A program made the position numbers and the translations under genes. DNA of 50,370 nt from Legionella moravica DSM 19234 (GTDB lineage: Bacteria; Pseudomonadota; Gammaproteobacteria; Legionellales; Legionellaceae): NCBI RefSeq assembly GCF_000423305.1, contig NZ_AUHS01000027.1, forward strand, positions 1 through 50,370, read 5' to 3'. Shown here one piece after another: positions 9,527-20,135 of this stretch. Each line of letters opens with the position of its first letter. Position 1 is the first letter of the stretch. The notes beneath the pieces were generated by a model, which was not told where the DNA came from, did not search any database, and worked only from the letters and a program-made list of their open reading frames with translations.

Positions 9527-10177
9527 TTATTTCAAGCTCTTAACTTCGTCAACTGAAGCTACCAGCACCTTATCTGCCAAACGATGAGCAAACAATCCAT
9601 TTTCAACTACTCCAGGTATCTGGTTAATGCTGTCTTCCAGTGCCATGGGCTGAGTAATGGTTAAATTAAATACATCAAGGATGATATTGCCATTATCCGT
9701 TACAAATCCTTCTCTGTACTCGGGATCACCACCTAATTTCACTAATTGTCTGGCGACAAAACTACGTGCCATGGGAATCACTTCAACTGCAACAGGGAAC
9801 CTGCCGAGCTGAGTTACCACTTTAGATTCATCCACAATACACACGAATTTTTGGGCTACATTGGCAACAATTTTCTCACGAGTAAGAGCACCGCCACCGC
9901 CTTTAATCATTTCTCCGTGCTCATTCACTTCATCCGCACCATCAATATAAACAGGTAATTCATGTACCGCATTAAGATCAATGACCGGAATACCTGCTGC
10001 TCGCAATAAGGATTCAGTTGCTTTGGAACTTGCAACACAGGCATCAATTCGATGTTTTACAGACGCTAATTCTTTTATAAAGAAATTTACAGTAGATCCA
10101 GTACCCACGCCAACGACCATATCGTCTTCAATAAAAGCCATGGCTGCTTTTGCTGCTCTGATTTTCAATTCACTCAT
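9527..10177 (-). CDS. rpiA: Ribose-5-phosphate isomerase A
   Basis: This 216-aa enzyme interconverts ribose 5-phosphate and ribulose 5-phosphate in the non-oxidative pentose phosphate pathway. The family signatures are GVGTGSTV near residue 23, DGADEV in the substrate loop, and [12 protein letters not shown] just after it. The length is standard for RpiA. The start overlaps the stop of rlmB by 4 bp (ATGA), so it is the last gene of an rnr-rlmB-rpiA operon and is translationally coupled. Confidence 0.97.
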   Translation of the reverse strand: MSELKIRAAKAAMAFIEDDMVVGVGTGSTVNFFIKELASVKHRIDACVASSKATESLLRAAGIPVIDLNAVHELPVYIDGADEVNEHGEMIKGGGGALTREKIVANVAQKFVCIVDESKVVTQLGRFPVAVEVIPMARSFVARQLVKLGGDPEYREGFVTDNGNIILDVFNLTITQPMALEDSINQIPGVVENGLFAHRLADKVLVASVDEVKSLK

Positions 10178-10926
10178 TGCTTACTGCCTTTTTGTCTTTG
10201 CCTGATTACTTCGTATAATGAAACACCAGTAGCCACCGATACATTCAAGCTGTCCACCGTACCTGCCATCGGTAGTGAAAACAGACCGTCACAGTGTTCA
10301 CGAGTCAAACGTCTTAATCCTTCACCCTCCGCACCGAGAGCGATTGCTACAGTACCGGTGCAGTCAATTTGATATAATGATTCATCTGCTTCACCCGCTG
10401 CACCGTAGATCCAAACACCTTGCTCTTTGAGAATGTCCATAGCTCTAGCCAGATTTGTAACCCGTACTAAAGGAACGGACTCCGCGGCACCACAAGCTAC
10501 CTTGCTGACGACGGGAGTAATGCTGGCACTTTTATCTTTAGGGATCACCACAAAATCCACGCCGGTTGCATCTGCGGAGCGCAAACAGGCCCCCAAATTA
10601 TGGGGATCGGTAACACCATCCAATATTAATACAAGGCCTGGTTTTTTACTGGCCTCCAATAAAGGAATTAAATCGGATTCACCATACTCCGGTAATGGAC
10701 GGGCTGAAGCGACAACCCCTTGATGAGTAAACTCGGCAAAACGTTGATTCATTTTCTGAGCGCTTAATTTTTCAATGCGTACCTTTGCCTGTTCTGCTTT
10801 ATCCAATACATATTGCACTCTCTTATCAATTCTGTCTTGACTGACAAACAGAGTGTTTATCACTCTATGGGGGTTAGCCAATAAAGCAGTAACCGCATGA
10901 ACCCCATATACAAACTGCTCACTCAT
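10174..10926 (-). CDS. rlmB: 23S rRNA (guanosine-2'-O)-methyltransferase RlmB
   Basis: This is a SPOUT-class methyltransferase that 2'-O-methylates a conserved guanosine of 23S rRNA. The N-terminal substrate-binding domain begins FVYGVHAV. The SPOUT knot has [12 protein letters not shown], then [10 protein letters not shown], and [10 protein letters not shown] near the C-terminus. I place the start at the ATG at 10926 (MSEQFVYG), giving 250 aa, because the frame to 10959 adds 11 residues lying inside the rnr coding sequence. The resulting 8-bp overlap with the rnr stop (ATGAGTGA) is typical of translational coupling. Confidence 0.95.
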   Translation of the reverse strand: MSEQFVYGVHAVTALLANPHRVINTLFVSQDRIDKRVQYVLDKAEQAKVRIEKLSAQKMNQRFAEFTHQGVVASARPLPEYGESDLIPLLEASKKPGLVLILDGVTDPHNLGACLRSADATGVDFVVIPKDKSASITPVVSKVACGAAESVPLVRVTNLARAMDILKEQGVWIYGAAGEADESLYQIDCTGTVAIALGAEGEGLRRLTREHCDGLFSLPMAGTVDSLNVSVATGVSLYEVIRQRQKGSKQ

Positions 10927-13099
10927 TGCTAACTTCATCCTCTGCAGGCTCAAAATCAATTTTACGCTCGTCTAAATCAACACGTGCAACCAAAACTGTC
11001 ATTTTATCGCCTAAACGATAGACTTGACCGCTGCGGGCACCGATTAAACGATGTTTTACTGAATCAAAGGTATAATAATCATTTTTTAACGAGGTTACAT
11101 GCACCAGCCCCTCGACATATATTTCATCAAGCTCAACAAAAATACCAAAACTGGTGACCGCGGAGATTCTTCCTTTGAATACCTGTCCCAATTTATCTTG
11201 CATGTACTCACACTTCAGCCAGGTCACGACTTCTCGCGTTGCTTCATCAGCACGACGTTCGGTCATGGAAGAATGTTTGCCTAAACGATTCATATCCTCA
11301 TGAGTATAACTAAACTCATAAACAGGGCGATTATCCAACAAATGGCCAATTGCTCGATGAATCAACAAATCAGGAAATCGCCTGATTGGTGAAGTAAAAT
11401 GAGTATATGCTGAATAGGCCAAACCAAAATGCCCCTCATTCGCCTCAACATATTGGGCTTGCTTTAAGGAGCGTAGCATCACGGTCTCGATTAAATGCTT
11501 TTCAGGCCTGTCGCCAATCGCAATCATGGTTTTTTGAAAATCTTTAGGTGTTGGTTTTCTACCGCCAGTTAGTTGCAATCCCATCTCACCTAAAAACTGG
11601 CGCAAAGCGGTTATTTTATCTTCTTCGGGAGCCGCATGGACGCGATACAGGGTAGGAATTTCTGCTTTTTCCAAAAATTTGGCTGTTGCAACATTAGCCG
11701 CCAACATGCACTCTTCTATTAATTTATGGGCATCATTACGAATAACGGGAACGATGCATTTTATTTTTTTATTTTCATCAAATTCTATGCGGGTTTCAGT
11801 CGTCTCAAAATCCATCGCACCGCGCAATTTTCGAGTAGTTAATAAAACCTGATACAATTCGTAAAGCGATCCCAAAACAGGCCATAAATGCTGGTGTTTT
11901 TCATCGGTTTTCTGCTCTTCAAGCCATAATCCAACCTGGGTATAGGTTAATCGGGCCTGAGAATGAATAACCGCTCGATAAAAACGAGAACGTGTAATTT
12001 TGCCATCCATACTAATCGACATCTCGGCAACCATACACAATCTATCGACACGCGGATTCAATGAACACAATCCATTGGATAGTGCTTCCGGCAACATGGG
12101 CACAACCTTGCCGGGAAAATACACAGAATTACCACGCCGGGATGCTTCCTTATCCAATGCAGAGTCTTGCGCTACATAATTGCTTACATCAGCAATAGCT
12201 ACATAGAGTTGAAAGCCGCCTTTAGGTTTTTTATAGCAGTATACTGCATCATCAAAATCTTTAGCATCTTCGCCATCAATAGTGACAAACGGCAATGCTC
12301 TCAAATCAGTTCGATTCTTAAGTTGGTCTTCGGTAACCTGTTGTGGAATTTTTGCGACTTCCGCCAGAACGTCATCCGGCCATTCAAATGGAATACCATG
12401 TGCATGAATTGCGACCTGAATCTCCATGCCCGGAGCCATGTGCTCACCTAAAACATGGATGACCTTTCCAATAGCCTGTGCCCGTTTATTGGGATAAGCA
12501 ATTAATTCGACCAATACCATTTGCCCGTTTTTAGCACCATCGGCAAATTCAGGGGGTATGGAAATGTCCTGGGTCAAACGTTTGCTGTCAGGTAAAACGA
12601 AACTCACTCCGTGATCCGTAAAAAATCGGCCGACTACAGTAGCATTGGCATGTTCCAGCACTTCATGAATTTTACCTTCGGGTCGTCCTCGTCGATCGAC
12701 TCCAGCCTGGTAGGCCAGAACCACATCCCCATGCATAACTGCCCGCATTTCTTTAGCAGAAAGTACCATGTCTTCGCCACCCTCATCAGGTACGAAAAAA
12801 CCAAACCCATCAGGATGTCCTTGCACAGTTCCACGGCGCAGATTGATTTTTTGCAACAGACAAAATCGTCCTCTTCTGTCTTGCATTATTTGTCCGTCGC
12901 GCAACATGGCTTTCAATCGAAAACCCAGGGACTCCTGCTTGCTTTCTTCATTCAAATGCAATTTATCGAATAACTGATTTCTTGACATGGGTCTGCCATA
13001 CTCATCAAGAACTTCCATAATGAATTCTCGACTGGGTATTGGGTCGGCATACTTTTCACTTTCCCGTTTATAAAAAGGATCTTTTGATTTTTTACTCAC
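10919..13099 (-). CDS. rnr: Ribonuclease R
   Basis: This 726-aa 3'-5' exoribonuclease degrades structured RNA, including rRNA and mRNA. From the N-terminus it has a winged-helix-like region, cold-shock/OB domains, the RNB catalytic domain (TIDGEDAKDFDDAVY carries the metal-binding aspartates) and a C-terminal S1 domain. The chain ends soon after S1 ([10 protein letters not shown]), so it lacks the long basic tail of the E. coli enzyme. The start codon is GTG at 13099. It is first in the rnr-rlmB-rpiA operon, the same pairing with rlmB seen in many gammaproteobacteria. Confidence 0.96.
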   Translation of the reverse strand: MSKKSKDPFYKRESEKYADPIPSREFIMEVLDEYGRPMSRNQLFDKLHLNEESKQESLGFRLKAMLRDGQIMQDRRGRFCLLQKINLRRGTVQGHPDGFGFFVPDEGGEDMVLSAKEMRAVMHGDVVLAYQAGVDRRGRPEGKIHEVLEHANATVVGRFFTDHGVSFVLPDSKRLTQDISIPPEFADGAKNGQMVLVELIAYPNKRAQAIGKVIHVLGEHMAPGMEIQVAIHAHGIPFEWPDDVLAEVAKIPQQVTEDQLKNRTDLRALPFVTIDGEDAKDFDDAVYCYKKPKGGFQLYVAIADVSNYVAQDSALDKEASRRGNSVYFPGKVVPMLPEALSNGLCSLNPRVDRLCMVAEMSISMDGKITRSRFYRAVIHSQARLTYTQVGLWLEEQKTDEKHQHLWPVLGSLYELYQVLLTTRKLRGAMDFETTETRIEFDENKKIKCIVPVIRNDAHKLIEECMLAANVATAKFLEKAEIPTLYRVHAAPEEDKITALRQFLGEMGLQLTGGRKPTPKDFQKTMIAIGDRPEKHLIETVMLRSLKQAQYVEANEGHFGLAYSAYTHFTSPIRRFPDLLIHRAIGHLLDNRPVYEFSYTHEDMNRLGKHSSMTERRADEATREVVTWLKCEYMQDKLGQVFKGRISAVTSFGIFVELDEIYVEGLVHVTSLKNDYYTFDSVKHRLIGARSGQVYRLGDKMTVLVARVDLDERKIDFEPAEDEVSNE

Positions 13100-13298
13100 C
13101 TTTCACCACTTATATATTTTATTGTCATAATTAGTACTTAAACACAGTTTAATCTGTTCTACCACTTATCTATATAACTAGCAAGAATAGACACATTTAT
13201 ATAGAGTGAGTCAACAACCTGCATTTTTAAGTCAACAGGCCTTGAAATTGTTTTGATAAGTCGTCAACCCCAGTCGATTAAGATGAGCAATTATCCCT

Positions 13299-13766
13299 TT
13301 ACTTCGCTACAGGTAATTTAAAACCACGCCCACCAACAGCCGCTGTCAAAGCATTTAAGGACATGTCTTCACCAACCCAAAAAGTGCCTTCACTTCCAGA
13401 GGGAATTTTTACCCCTTTCCACTGACATACCGCAATGGCTCCTTCGCAGGGAACCTGTTGCTCATGGCCCGGTCTGGATTCAATGCAATTTAATTCAAAT
13501 GGGGGTTTATCGACAGCCAGGGCAGACCAGTTACCCGCCTGCAATCGCGTTGTCCATCCAGCACTGGCTCCAGGATTAGTCACGGGATGAGTGATCCAAA
13601 GATCAGCACTGGTGAGATTATGAATAAAGACCAATTTGCTGCTCTTTGATTTCAAGGTTACCGACTCACCTTGGACAGCAACAGCCTGGCATCCATCAGG
13701 CAGGGTGGATTCCGCCCAGAGACACGCACTGACAAACAGTAAGCAAAAAGAGAATACTATTCTCAT
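13299..13766 (-). CDS. Small secreted protein, possibly EnhB-like
   Basis: This protein has a clear Sec signal peptide (MRIVFSFCLLFVSACLWA, cleavage before ES), so it is periplasmic or outer-surface. The mature part is about 137 residues with several cysteines (DGCQ, LNCI, VPCEG, AVCQW) that could form two disulfides. I choose the ATG at 13766 (155 aa) because a GGAG ribosome-binding site lies 7 nt upstream of it; the earlier ATG at 13778 has none. I have a weak recollection that this sequence type is annotated as an enhanced-entry EnhB-like protein in Legionella. Function is otherwise unknown. Confidence 0.85.
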   Translation of the reverse strand: MRIVFSFCLLFVSACLWAESTLPDGCQAVAVQGESVTLKSKSSKLVFIHNLTSADLWITHPVTNPGASAGWTTRLQAGNWSALAVDKPPFELNCIESRPGHEQQVPCEGAIAVCQWKGVKIPSGSEGTFWVGEDMSLNALTAAVGGRGFKLPVAK

Positions 13767-13857
13767 GACACGCTCCATAGTTATGTTCCAAAATTATTTA
13801 AATCGGGCAGTTAAATCGTAGCGAATCTTCTAATAGACTCCACTGCTTTATAAAGAA

Positions 13858-16800
13858 TTATATAGTTATCATATCGTTCTGACTAGCGACAACTTCGTTC
13901 CACTTCGGAGGTTTGGACTCCTGAGCGGCTCCAAATAAGGTGTGTTTCTTTGTCTTGCGATGAATCGCCGGGGCATTTATCACAGGACTGCGCTTTACAG
14001 TGTCCAGGAGTCCGATTAATTGCTTTCTTTTCACACGAAACCCTAGACAATCAGTATTTATGCCCCTGGTTTCTGGTGTGTTTACTACATCAGAGGCTTG
14101 TCGACGCTCTAATCCTGGTGAATGATCATCACATAACTTAACTATTTTGGAAGTCGATTGCTCTGCAAAAATACCATAATGCCATAATCGTTTAATCGTT
14201 TTTAATAAACCAAAATAAAATTCGCCTATATTGGCATGTAAATTTCTTTCCACTTCAGCTTCGGTTGCACCTTTTTGTAAACGCTTTTTTAATTCTTTAT
14301 CAGTACACGTCTTAGCCAGAACGTCACATCCCTGTCGCACCAACTCGTACTGTTTATTTTGCCCCCAGTAAGTCAATAAACTGAGTTCAGCCTGCGGGGA
14401 TTTTATCTCAGAGTTCATGATTTTTTTTGCATAAAACTGAGCCATATCACTTAATACCACCCCATCCAGCTTTTTGGGATTTTTTAACATCACCTCTTCC
14501 AGGGCATCAAATAAAACAAAACTGACATCGCGCTGTGGAAATTGGCGTAATAACCCTGAAACCGGATGAAAGAATTCTGTATGATTATCGAAGGAGTCAA
14601 AATAATCATGTATTAAGGTCAAGACTGATCTTTTTTGGCCCGAATAATTCAACAGATACACGCAAATCATTGGGAGTTTTTTGGTATTAATTTCTTTCCA
14701 GGTCTCCAGCATTAAATGCCGCCAGTCCAATAAAATTGGACTATCATTGAGTTCCTTTTTCAAGGGTATGTGAATAGGCAACCAATCCTTTTTATGGGGA
14801 AATTCATCTAATATTTGCTCCTTTGTACCTTCAGGTATCCAGAATTTATCAATTAATCTCTCCAGAAAAACACGTGAAAAGGACAAACGGGCAACCGATT
14901 TATTAAATCTTTTTTTATAATAAAACAATGAAGTCTGTCCCAAGCTGGCGCTCCTGAATATTAATTCCCCCAGGATTTTATGCCCAATTGAAGAATCTTT
15001 ATCTAATGAACGCTTTTTACTCAAATGCCTATTTGTAAATTTTGCCATTTCATCTAATTCACGAGTTTGCCATGGCTCTTTAGCCGAGCGAGGCTGCTCT
15101 GCTTTTGAAAACAAGTGTGCATGCTGTTTATCTAAAACATGCAAAACTAATTTATATTGTGCTGTTCCTTCCCAAAAAGAAGTTTTATTTAAAGCAGAGA
15201 TAACAGCAATCACATGATTTTTATTAAAATATTGAGTCACTCGACTGATTTCAGGATTTTTTACATGCTGAACAGCCGTTTGAGATCGATCATTTAGAAA
15301 TTCTTTTAGCACAACGGCAGCACAAGCCTCTGTTCCAATCAACTGCAGCAGCAACGCATCAAATTGAGCTGCTTTTTTGTCTCTGGGCACTAAAGCAAGA
15401 GCATCGCTCAGGATGCAATCCAGATTATTTTTTTTACTGTAATAGGCAAATCGCGATAAACCCTCCGCAAACCAGGGTTTATCATAATACTGAGCCATAT
15501 ATTCAGCCAAACACCCTGTCACATGATGCCGCTCGAAAAACTGATGAACATCAGCTTCATAGGAACCGCTTAAGAATTGCGCCCGCTTTTTATCGTGCTT
15601 TAAAACGCTATGAAATAATTGAATCGCATTAGTCTTATGCCGAATATTGGCTAATACTCCAAATACCTCATCATCACTAAAATGATTGACTATCGATTCA
15701 AGAGCAGCAGGATTAATGTCCTTTGCCATACTCTGTACCGCGACTGAAACACGCCGTTCAAACCACTGAGCTCGCAAAACTCCAGCACCAGATCCCCCGA
15801 TTTCGTAGAACACGTCCAGTGAGTTTTCAAAAAGCACGTGCTGAATCAATAATGCCAAACCTGCTGGCGACCTATCCAAGATCCGCTGCGAAATTGACCT
15901 CAGTACGCGAACGCTCAACTCTTTTTGCAATTGACTGGCACTTCTAACCTGGCCTGATTCAGATAAATAGCCGATTGCTTTTCCTGCCAGATCAAAGAGA
16001 AGTTCATTTTCCTGGACGGCTCGTGTCTGAATTAATGGTAGAGGCTCTTCATTAACAAAGGTAATTGCGTCATTAGCCTGATTGATAAATCCAATCTTCA
16101 ATCCGGCTGAATTGTATAATGCAATGTCCTTTTTACGATCTAAATCAGCCGATTCAATAGGGATTTGTGAACCTTGTATATTCAATCGCAGAAGAACTTG
16201 ATTGGGGTCAGTGCTCAATAGGTTTTCAATTTTTAATACCGACTGATACTCCATTACAATAGCTCTGAGCAACAAATCAAACCGCAAGGAAGAATGCACC
16301 TGACTGTAATAGCCATAAAGCACGTGCAAAGCGCGATCCCCAATTTCATTTCCCTCTTTCAGCTCCTGATTAGCCTGCTCTTCCAATTGATACAATAAGT
16401 TATTTATCCTGTGCTCAATACTCAATTTTATTGTTTTAAATCGCTTGGCTAACCAATCTTCTTGGGGGCCAAATTGTTTCTGCAAGTGCAAATTAATGCG
16501 GTTTAAATGTTCTTTAAATTCAACCGTATTGGTATTACGTTCATTCGACGCCAAGATGATCTTGTTTAATTCAGTTTGACTCAGGGTTAAACCAAGCAAA
16601 GTCAATCTATCGATTAGTTGTTTTAATACTGCTGATGAGTGTGCGGCCACAAAATCAGGAGAGATTAACAGCTTCTCTATACTCTGGCCGTCAAAACCTT
16701 CATCTGTTTTATGATGAGATCCATCCTGAAGAGGCTTGGCCAATTTTGGAGTCAGTGGTATCTCGAAAAGAAAATCGTCCATTTGTTTAAGGCGAGCTTG

Positions 16801-17817
16801 TATCCTCTTCAAGCATTTTTTATCAGGCGCACAGGATTCGTAGCAAAATAAGGACAGCATTTCCAAATACAGCCGCTGTTCTTCAATACCCTCCTGAGAA
16901 CATTTTTTTAAACAGAAATCAACAATGAAATAATATTGATCCGCATTCAAGCCACTTAGAAATTCAATTTGTGTCAGGGTATCCATCTTCTTTAACAGAT
17001 CATGAAGTACCGTAATAAATCCCGAAGCAACCGATGTATTATGATCCAGTGCGGATTGATAATACGCACAAATAGCCCATAGAGTCTCTAGATGAAGGGG
17101 AAAAGGATAAGCATCAATTGACGCTCTCAACTCAGTCAGTTTGTCCATCTCATTCGTACCTGATGAAAAAATCAGTAATAAAAGTCGAAAAGACATGAGT
17201 TGTATTGCCTGCTCTGCAAATGAATCAAGATAGCGATTAAACCATCCGGAAAAATCAGGTTGGCGTAAAAATTGAAATAAATCGTTTCGCTTTATTGCCT
17301 CCAATTCCTTATTACTTTTACTAAAAAAAACTTCCAGCAAAGCATGAAGATTGGGATCCTTGTTTAAACGATCCAAAGCCATCAGGGAGTGTTCCATAGA
17401 CTGCTCAAGTACCCTGATTAATTCATTAGGTCCTTGCTGTTGCCATGCGGTAATGATTGGCCAAGCCTCTGCAAAATCATTTAACTGATTACAAATTCGA
17501 GCATTGAATTCATGATTATCGATCCCCTCACCGCCATCCAATGATTGTAGCGACGCGAGAAGCAACTCTCGTAATTGCTGTCGTAATTCTTCTGGGGCAT
17601 AGACGGATACAATGGGAAAAATCGGATAATGCCCTGGAAATTGCATGTTTGAAATGCTCCGGGCGTGTTTTTCATTGAAATGTGCCGGAATTTGTCTGCA
17701 AAACAGATCCGTTACATTGTCAGAATCTTCATTAAAATGCTTTAACAGCCAATTTTTTAAAACAGGACTTGTTAATTGGTGAATTTGTGATTTTACGATA
17801 TCGATTAACAGCTTCAT
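13858..17817 (-). CDS. lem1: Very large helical protein, Lem1-type Dot/Icm effector
   Basis: This is a 1319-aa soluble, mostly alpha-helical protein with no signal peptide, no transmembrane segment and no catalytic motif I can identify. The ATG at 17817 (MKLLIDIVKS) is preferred over the upstream frame start at 17853 because AAGGA lies 8 nt before it. Its place between yaiI and the small secreted protein corresponds to lpg0090, the Lem1 effector of L. pneumophila, named from a machine-learning effector screen. The C-terminus is polar (NEVVASQNDMITI). The match to Lem1 rests on synteny and size, not on an alignment, and no host target is known to me. Confidence 0.8.
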   Translation of the reverse strand: MKLLIDIVKSQIHQLTSPVLKNWLLKHFNEDSDNVTDLFCRQIPAHFNEKHARSISNMQFPGHYPIFPIVSVYAPEELRQQLRELLLASLQSLDGGEGIDNHEFNARICNQLNDFAEAWPIITAWQQQGPNELIRVLEQSMEHSLMALDRLNKDPNLHALLEVFFSKSNKELEAIKRNDLFQFLRQPDFSGWFNRYLDSFAEQAIQLMSFRLLLLIFSSGTNEMDKLTELRASIDAYPFPLHLETLWAICAYYQSALDHNTSVASGFITVLHDLLKKMDTLTQIEFLSGLNADQYYFIVDFCLKKCSQEGIEEQRLYLEMLSLFCYESCAPDKKCLKRIQARLKQMDDFLFEIPLTPKLAKPLQDGSHHKTDEGFDGQSIEKLLISPDFVAAHSSAVLKQLIDRLTLLGLTLSQTELNKIILASNERNTNTVEFKEHLNRINLHLQKQFGPQEDWLAKRFKTIKLSIEHRINNLLYQLEEQANQELKEGNEIGDRALHVLYGYYSQVHSSLRFDLLLRAIVMEYQSVLKIENLLSTDPNQVLLRLNIQGSQIPIESADLDRKKDIALYNSAGLKIGFINQANDAITFVNEEPLPLIQTRAVQENELLFDLAGKAIGYLSESGQVRSASQLQKELSVRVLRSISQRILDRSPAGLALLIQHVLFENSLDVFYEIGGSGAGVLRAQWFERRVSVAVQSMAKDINPAALESIVNHFSDDEVFGVLANIRHKTNAIQLFHSVLKHDKKRAQFLSGSYEADVHQFFERHHVTGCLAEYMAQYYDKPWFAEGLSRFAYYSKKNNLDCILSDALALVPRDKKAAQFDALLLQLIGTEACAAVVLKEFLNDRSQTAVQHVKNPEISRVTQYFNKNHVIAVISALNKTSFWEGTAQYKLVLHVLDKQHAHLFSKAEQPRSAKEPWQTRELDEMAKFTNRHLSKKRSLDKDSSIGHKILGELIFRSASLGQTSLFYYKKRFNKSVARLSFSRVFLERLIDKFWIPEGTKEQILDEFPHKKDWLPIHIPLKKELNDSPILLDWRHLMLETWKEINTKKLPMICVYLLNYSGQKRSVLTLIHDYFDSFDNHTEFFHPVSGLLRQFPQRDVSFVLFDALEEVMLKNPKKLDGVVLSDMAQFYAKKIMNSEIKSPQAELSLLTYWGQNKQYELVRQGCDVLAKTCTDKELKKRLQKGATEAEVERNLHANIGEFYFGLLKTIKRLWHYGIFAEQSTSKIVKLCDDHSPGLERRQASDVVNTPETRGINTDCLGFRVKRKQLIGLLDTVKRSPVINAPAIHRKTKKHTLFGAAQESKPPKWNEVVASQNDMITI

Positions 17818-18032
17818 ACCACTTTTCCTTAAAACCGCAAAAATCCCTGGCACTTAATTCCATCAAGAACAATACGTTAAATATACAGTTAATCCACTAA
17901 TTTGAAAATGAAGAAGTGCGCCTTTAGATAATATACACACTGTGGTTATGAGATCACTACAATTTTGATAGAATGTTATCTACTGGATCATTATTTTAAA
18001 TGATCAGCACACCTTCGTAAGGATGAAACATA

Positions 18033-18479
18033 ATGCATATATGGGTAGACGCTGATGCCTGTCCCAAAATAATTAAAGATATTTTATTTCGTGCAGCCAT
18101 ACGCACAAAAACCCACATGACCTTGGTGGCTAATGCCTTCCTGACGTACCCCAACTCACCTTTCATTCGTTCGGTACGGGTAGAAAAAGGCTTTGATCAA
18201 GCCGATAACTTCATCGTCAGTCATGTACAAGCTGATGATATAGTCATTACTGCAGATATTCCTCTCGCATCTGAAGTTGTTGCAAAAAACGCTTTGGCCA
18301 TTAACCCGCGAGGGGAAATTTATACCGCAAATAATATCAAACAGCGCTTAACCCTAAGAGATATAAATGAGCAATTGCGTTCTACGGGAGAGCGTATTGG
18401 TGGTCCACCAGCATTAAGCATCAAAGAAAAAACCGCATTTGCCAATGCCTTGGATCGCTGCCTGGCTAGAAAAAAGTGA
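18033..18479 (+). CDS. yaiI: UPF0178 (DUF188) family protein YaiI
   Basis: This is a 148-aa protein of the YaiI/YqxD family. It begins [12 protein letters not shown], the family signature with acidic residues typical of a PIN-like nuclease fold, and also has VITADIPLA and the C-terminal GGPPALS. A GTAAGGATG ribosome-binding site precedes the ATG. The molecular role of the family is not established. It is monocistronic here. Confidence 0.93.
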   Translation: MHIWVDADACPKIIKDILFRAAIRTKTHMTLVANAFLTYPNSPFIRSVRVEKGFDQADNFIVSHVQADDIVITADIPLASEVVAKNALAINPRGEIYTANNIKQRLTLRDINEQLRSTGERIGGPPALSIKEKTAFANALDRCLARKK

Positions 18480-18690
18480 ACAGAAGCTCTTGGCATTTCA
18501 TCTATTTCCCCCTGAACGATCTTCACTTTTTAAAGGTTGAGCTTAGTCAATGATCTACTCACGAGACAGTGCAGAGCGTAGGGAGAGTAGCCAGTGTCAA
18601 CAAATCCTAATTTAAGCCCAAATAATCACCAATTTGACAAATAATATTTAGACACCTAGAGTTTAAGTAAATCTTGATTAGGCTATAAAC

Positions 18691-19419
18691 ATGCAAAAGA
18701 TATTTGGTTTTATCTTGTTTATAAGCAGTACTCTTCTCTTTGGTGCCCCGATCACTGTCGGCTTTATTATTACTCCTCCTTATGTGGTCTTTGCAGACGT
18801 GGATAAAAAAGAATTTTATGGCTTTAACATTGACCTGATGAATGAAATTTGTAAGCGAATCAAAGAAGACTGTGTGTATAAAGCCATCTCGTTTAATAAT
18901 GAGTTGGCGGAGTTGCAAGATGGTTCTGTTGATCTTGAGTTCACTCAAATCCCCATAACCAATGATGCCACAGGCAATTATTTATTCAGCCTTCCTTATT
19001 TAATCAGTGATGGTCAATTTGTGACCCTAAGCAACAACAAAATGAATACCATTAGCGATCTAAAAAATAAACGCATCGGTGTTATAACCGATACACTGTA
19101 TCAAATATTGCTTAACTCAAATTATGATGATGGCCAAATTACGCGATACTCAAATTTTCCAGATATGATCTCAGGACTTGAAAATAATAAGATCGATGCC
19201 GTTTTTATTAATAATCATCTCGCGCATTACATGGTGTACAATGCGTCATTAGATATCAAAATGATTGGTAACAAAATTCCTATTGGGGAGGGCTATGGAA
19301 TTCTCGGACTGCAAACCAATAAAGCCTTGATAGATAAAGTGAATACCGCTCTGCTCAGTATGGAGTCTGATGGTACTTATCTCAACATCTATACACTGTA
19401 CTTTGGTGAAGGACAATAA
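18691..19419 (+). CDS. Periplasmic amino-acid-type solute-binding protein
   Basis: This 242-aa protein has a Sec signal peptide (MQKIFGFILFISSTLLFGAP) followed by a type 2 periplasmic binding fold. Visible family features are YGFNIDLMNEICKRI near residue 48 and DLEFTQIPIT, in which the usual MTITxxR ligand loop is altered. Also present is DLKNKRIGV at the domain crossover. No permease or ATPase genes are adjacent, so it is an orphan binding protein. Because the acidic/arginine ligand residues of classical amino-acid binders are changed, the ligand may not be an amino acid. Confidence 0.85.
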   Translation: MQKIFGFILFISSTLLFGAPITVGFIITPPYVVFADVDKKEFYGFNIDLMNEICKRIKEDCVYKAISFNNELAELQDGSVDLEFTQIPITNDATGNYLFSLPYLISDGQFVTLSNNKMNTISDLKNKRIGVITDTLYQILLNSNYDDGQITRYSNFPDMISGLENNKIDAVFINNHLAHYMVYNASLDIKMIGNKIPIGEGYGILGLQTNKALIDKVNTALLSMESDGTYLNIYTLYFGEGQ

Positions 19420-19544
19420 ACTTTCCCTCTACCTTAGCAAGGAAGTTGCTGATTGACCTCCATTATTTCCCCATTGAAAGAATGCTGGATTCGCTCCCAT
19501 AAAAAAGGTTAAACTATTCAACTTTTTAATCAGTAGGATAGATT

Positions 19545-20135
19545 ATGCACCAGGATATCAATCCCTCAGTTATCACCAACCTGCATAAAAACTGCATCAT
19601 CGCATGGAAATCTTCAGGGATCGAACACCAACATACGCAGTTTCTTCAATTGGTTGAAGAAAATCATGCATTTAATTATCAATTATGGCATGCCGAAGAT
19701 CGGGCACGCAGAGACGACATGGGTTTTGAATTTGTATATCAGGCGAAACGTGAAATAGATACCTGTAATCAGCTGCGAAATAATCGTATGGAAGCTATGG
19801 ATGAATGGTTGTTTCATTTATTGCGCCCAGCCAATCCCGCACAATGTCCTGTTAATTCAGAATCACCAGGGATGATTATTGACCGTCTCTCCATATTAGC
19901 ACTCAAATCCTATCATATGAACCTTCAGACCAAGCGTACTGATGTCAATGACGAGCATAGAAACACCTGCGCACAGAAACTGAAGACCATACATCAACAA
20001 TTAGATCAATTAGCTCTTTGTCTAGGACAATTACTGACTGAAGTACACGAAAAATCACGCACCTTCAGAATATATCATCAATTTAAAATGTATAACGATC
20101 CTACGTTAAACCCTGAATTGTACTCTGCGGACTAG
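19545..20135 (+). CDS. DUF4254 family protein
   Basis: This 196-aa soluble helical protein matches the DUF4254 pattern: LWHAEDRARRDD near residue 48, CNQLRNNRMEAMDEWL near 80, and GMIIDRLSILALKSYHM near 107. Family members in other bacteria sit near sugar-modification genes, but no such genes occur here and the function is unknown. An AGTAGGATAG ribosome-binding site precedes the ATG. The 3' end overlaps the convergent membrane-protein gene by 35 bp. Confidence 0.85.
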   Translation: MHQDINPSVITNLHKNCIIAWKSSGIEHQHTQFLQLVEENHAFNYQLWHAEDRARRDDMGFEFVYQAKREIDTCNQLRNNRMEAMDEWLFHLLRPANPAQCPVNSESPGMIIDRLSILALKSYHMNLQTKRTDVNDEHRNTCAQKLKTIHQQLDQLALCLGQLLTEVHEKSRTFRIYHQFKMYNDPTLNPELYSAD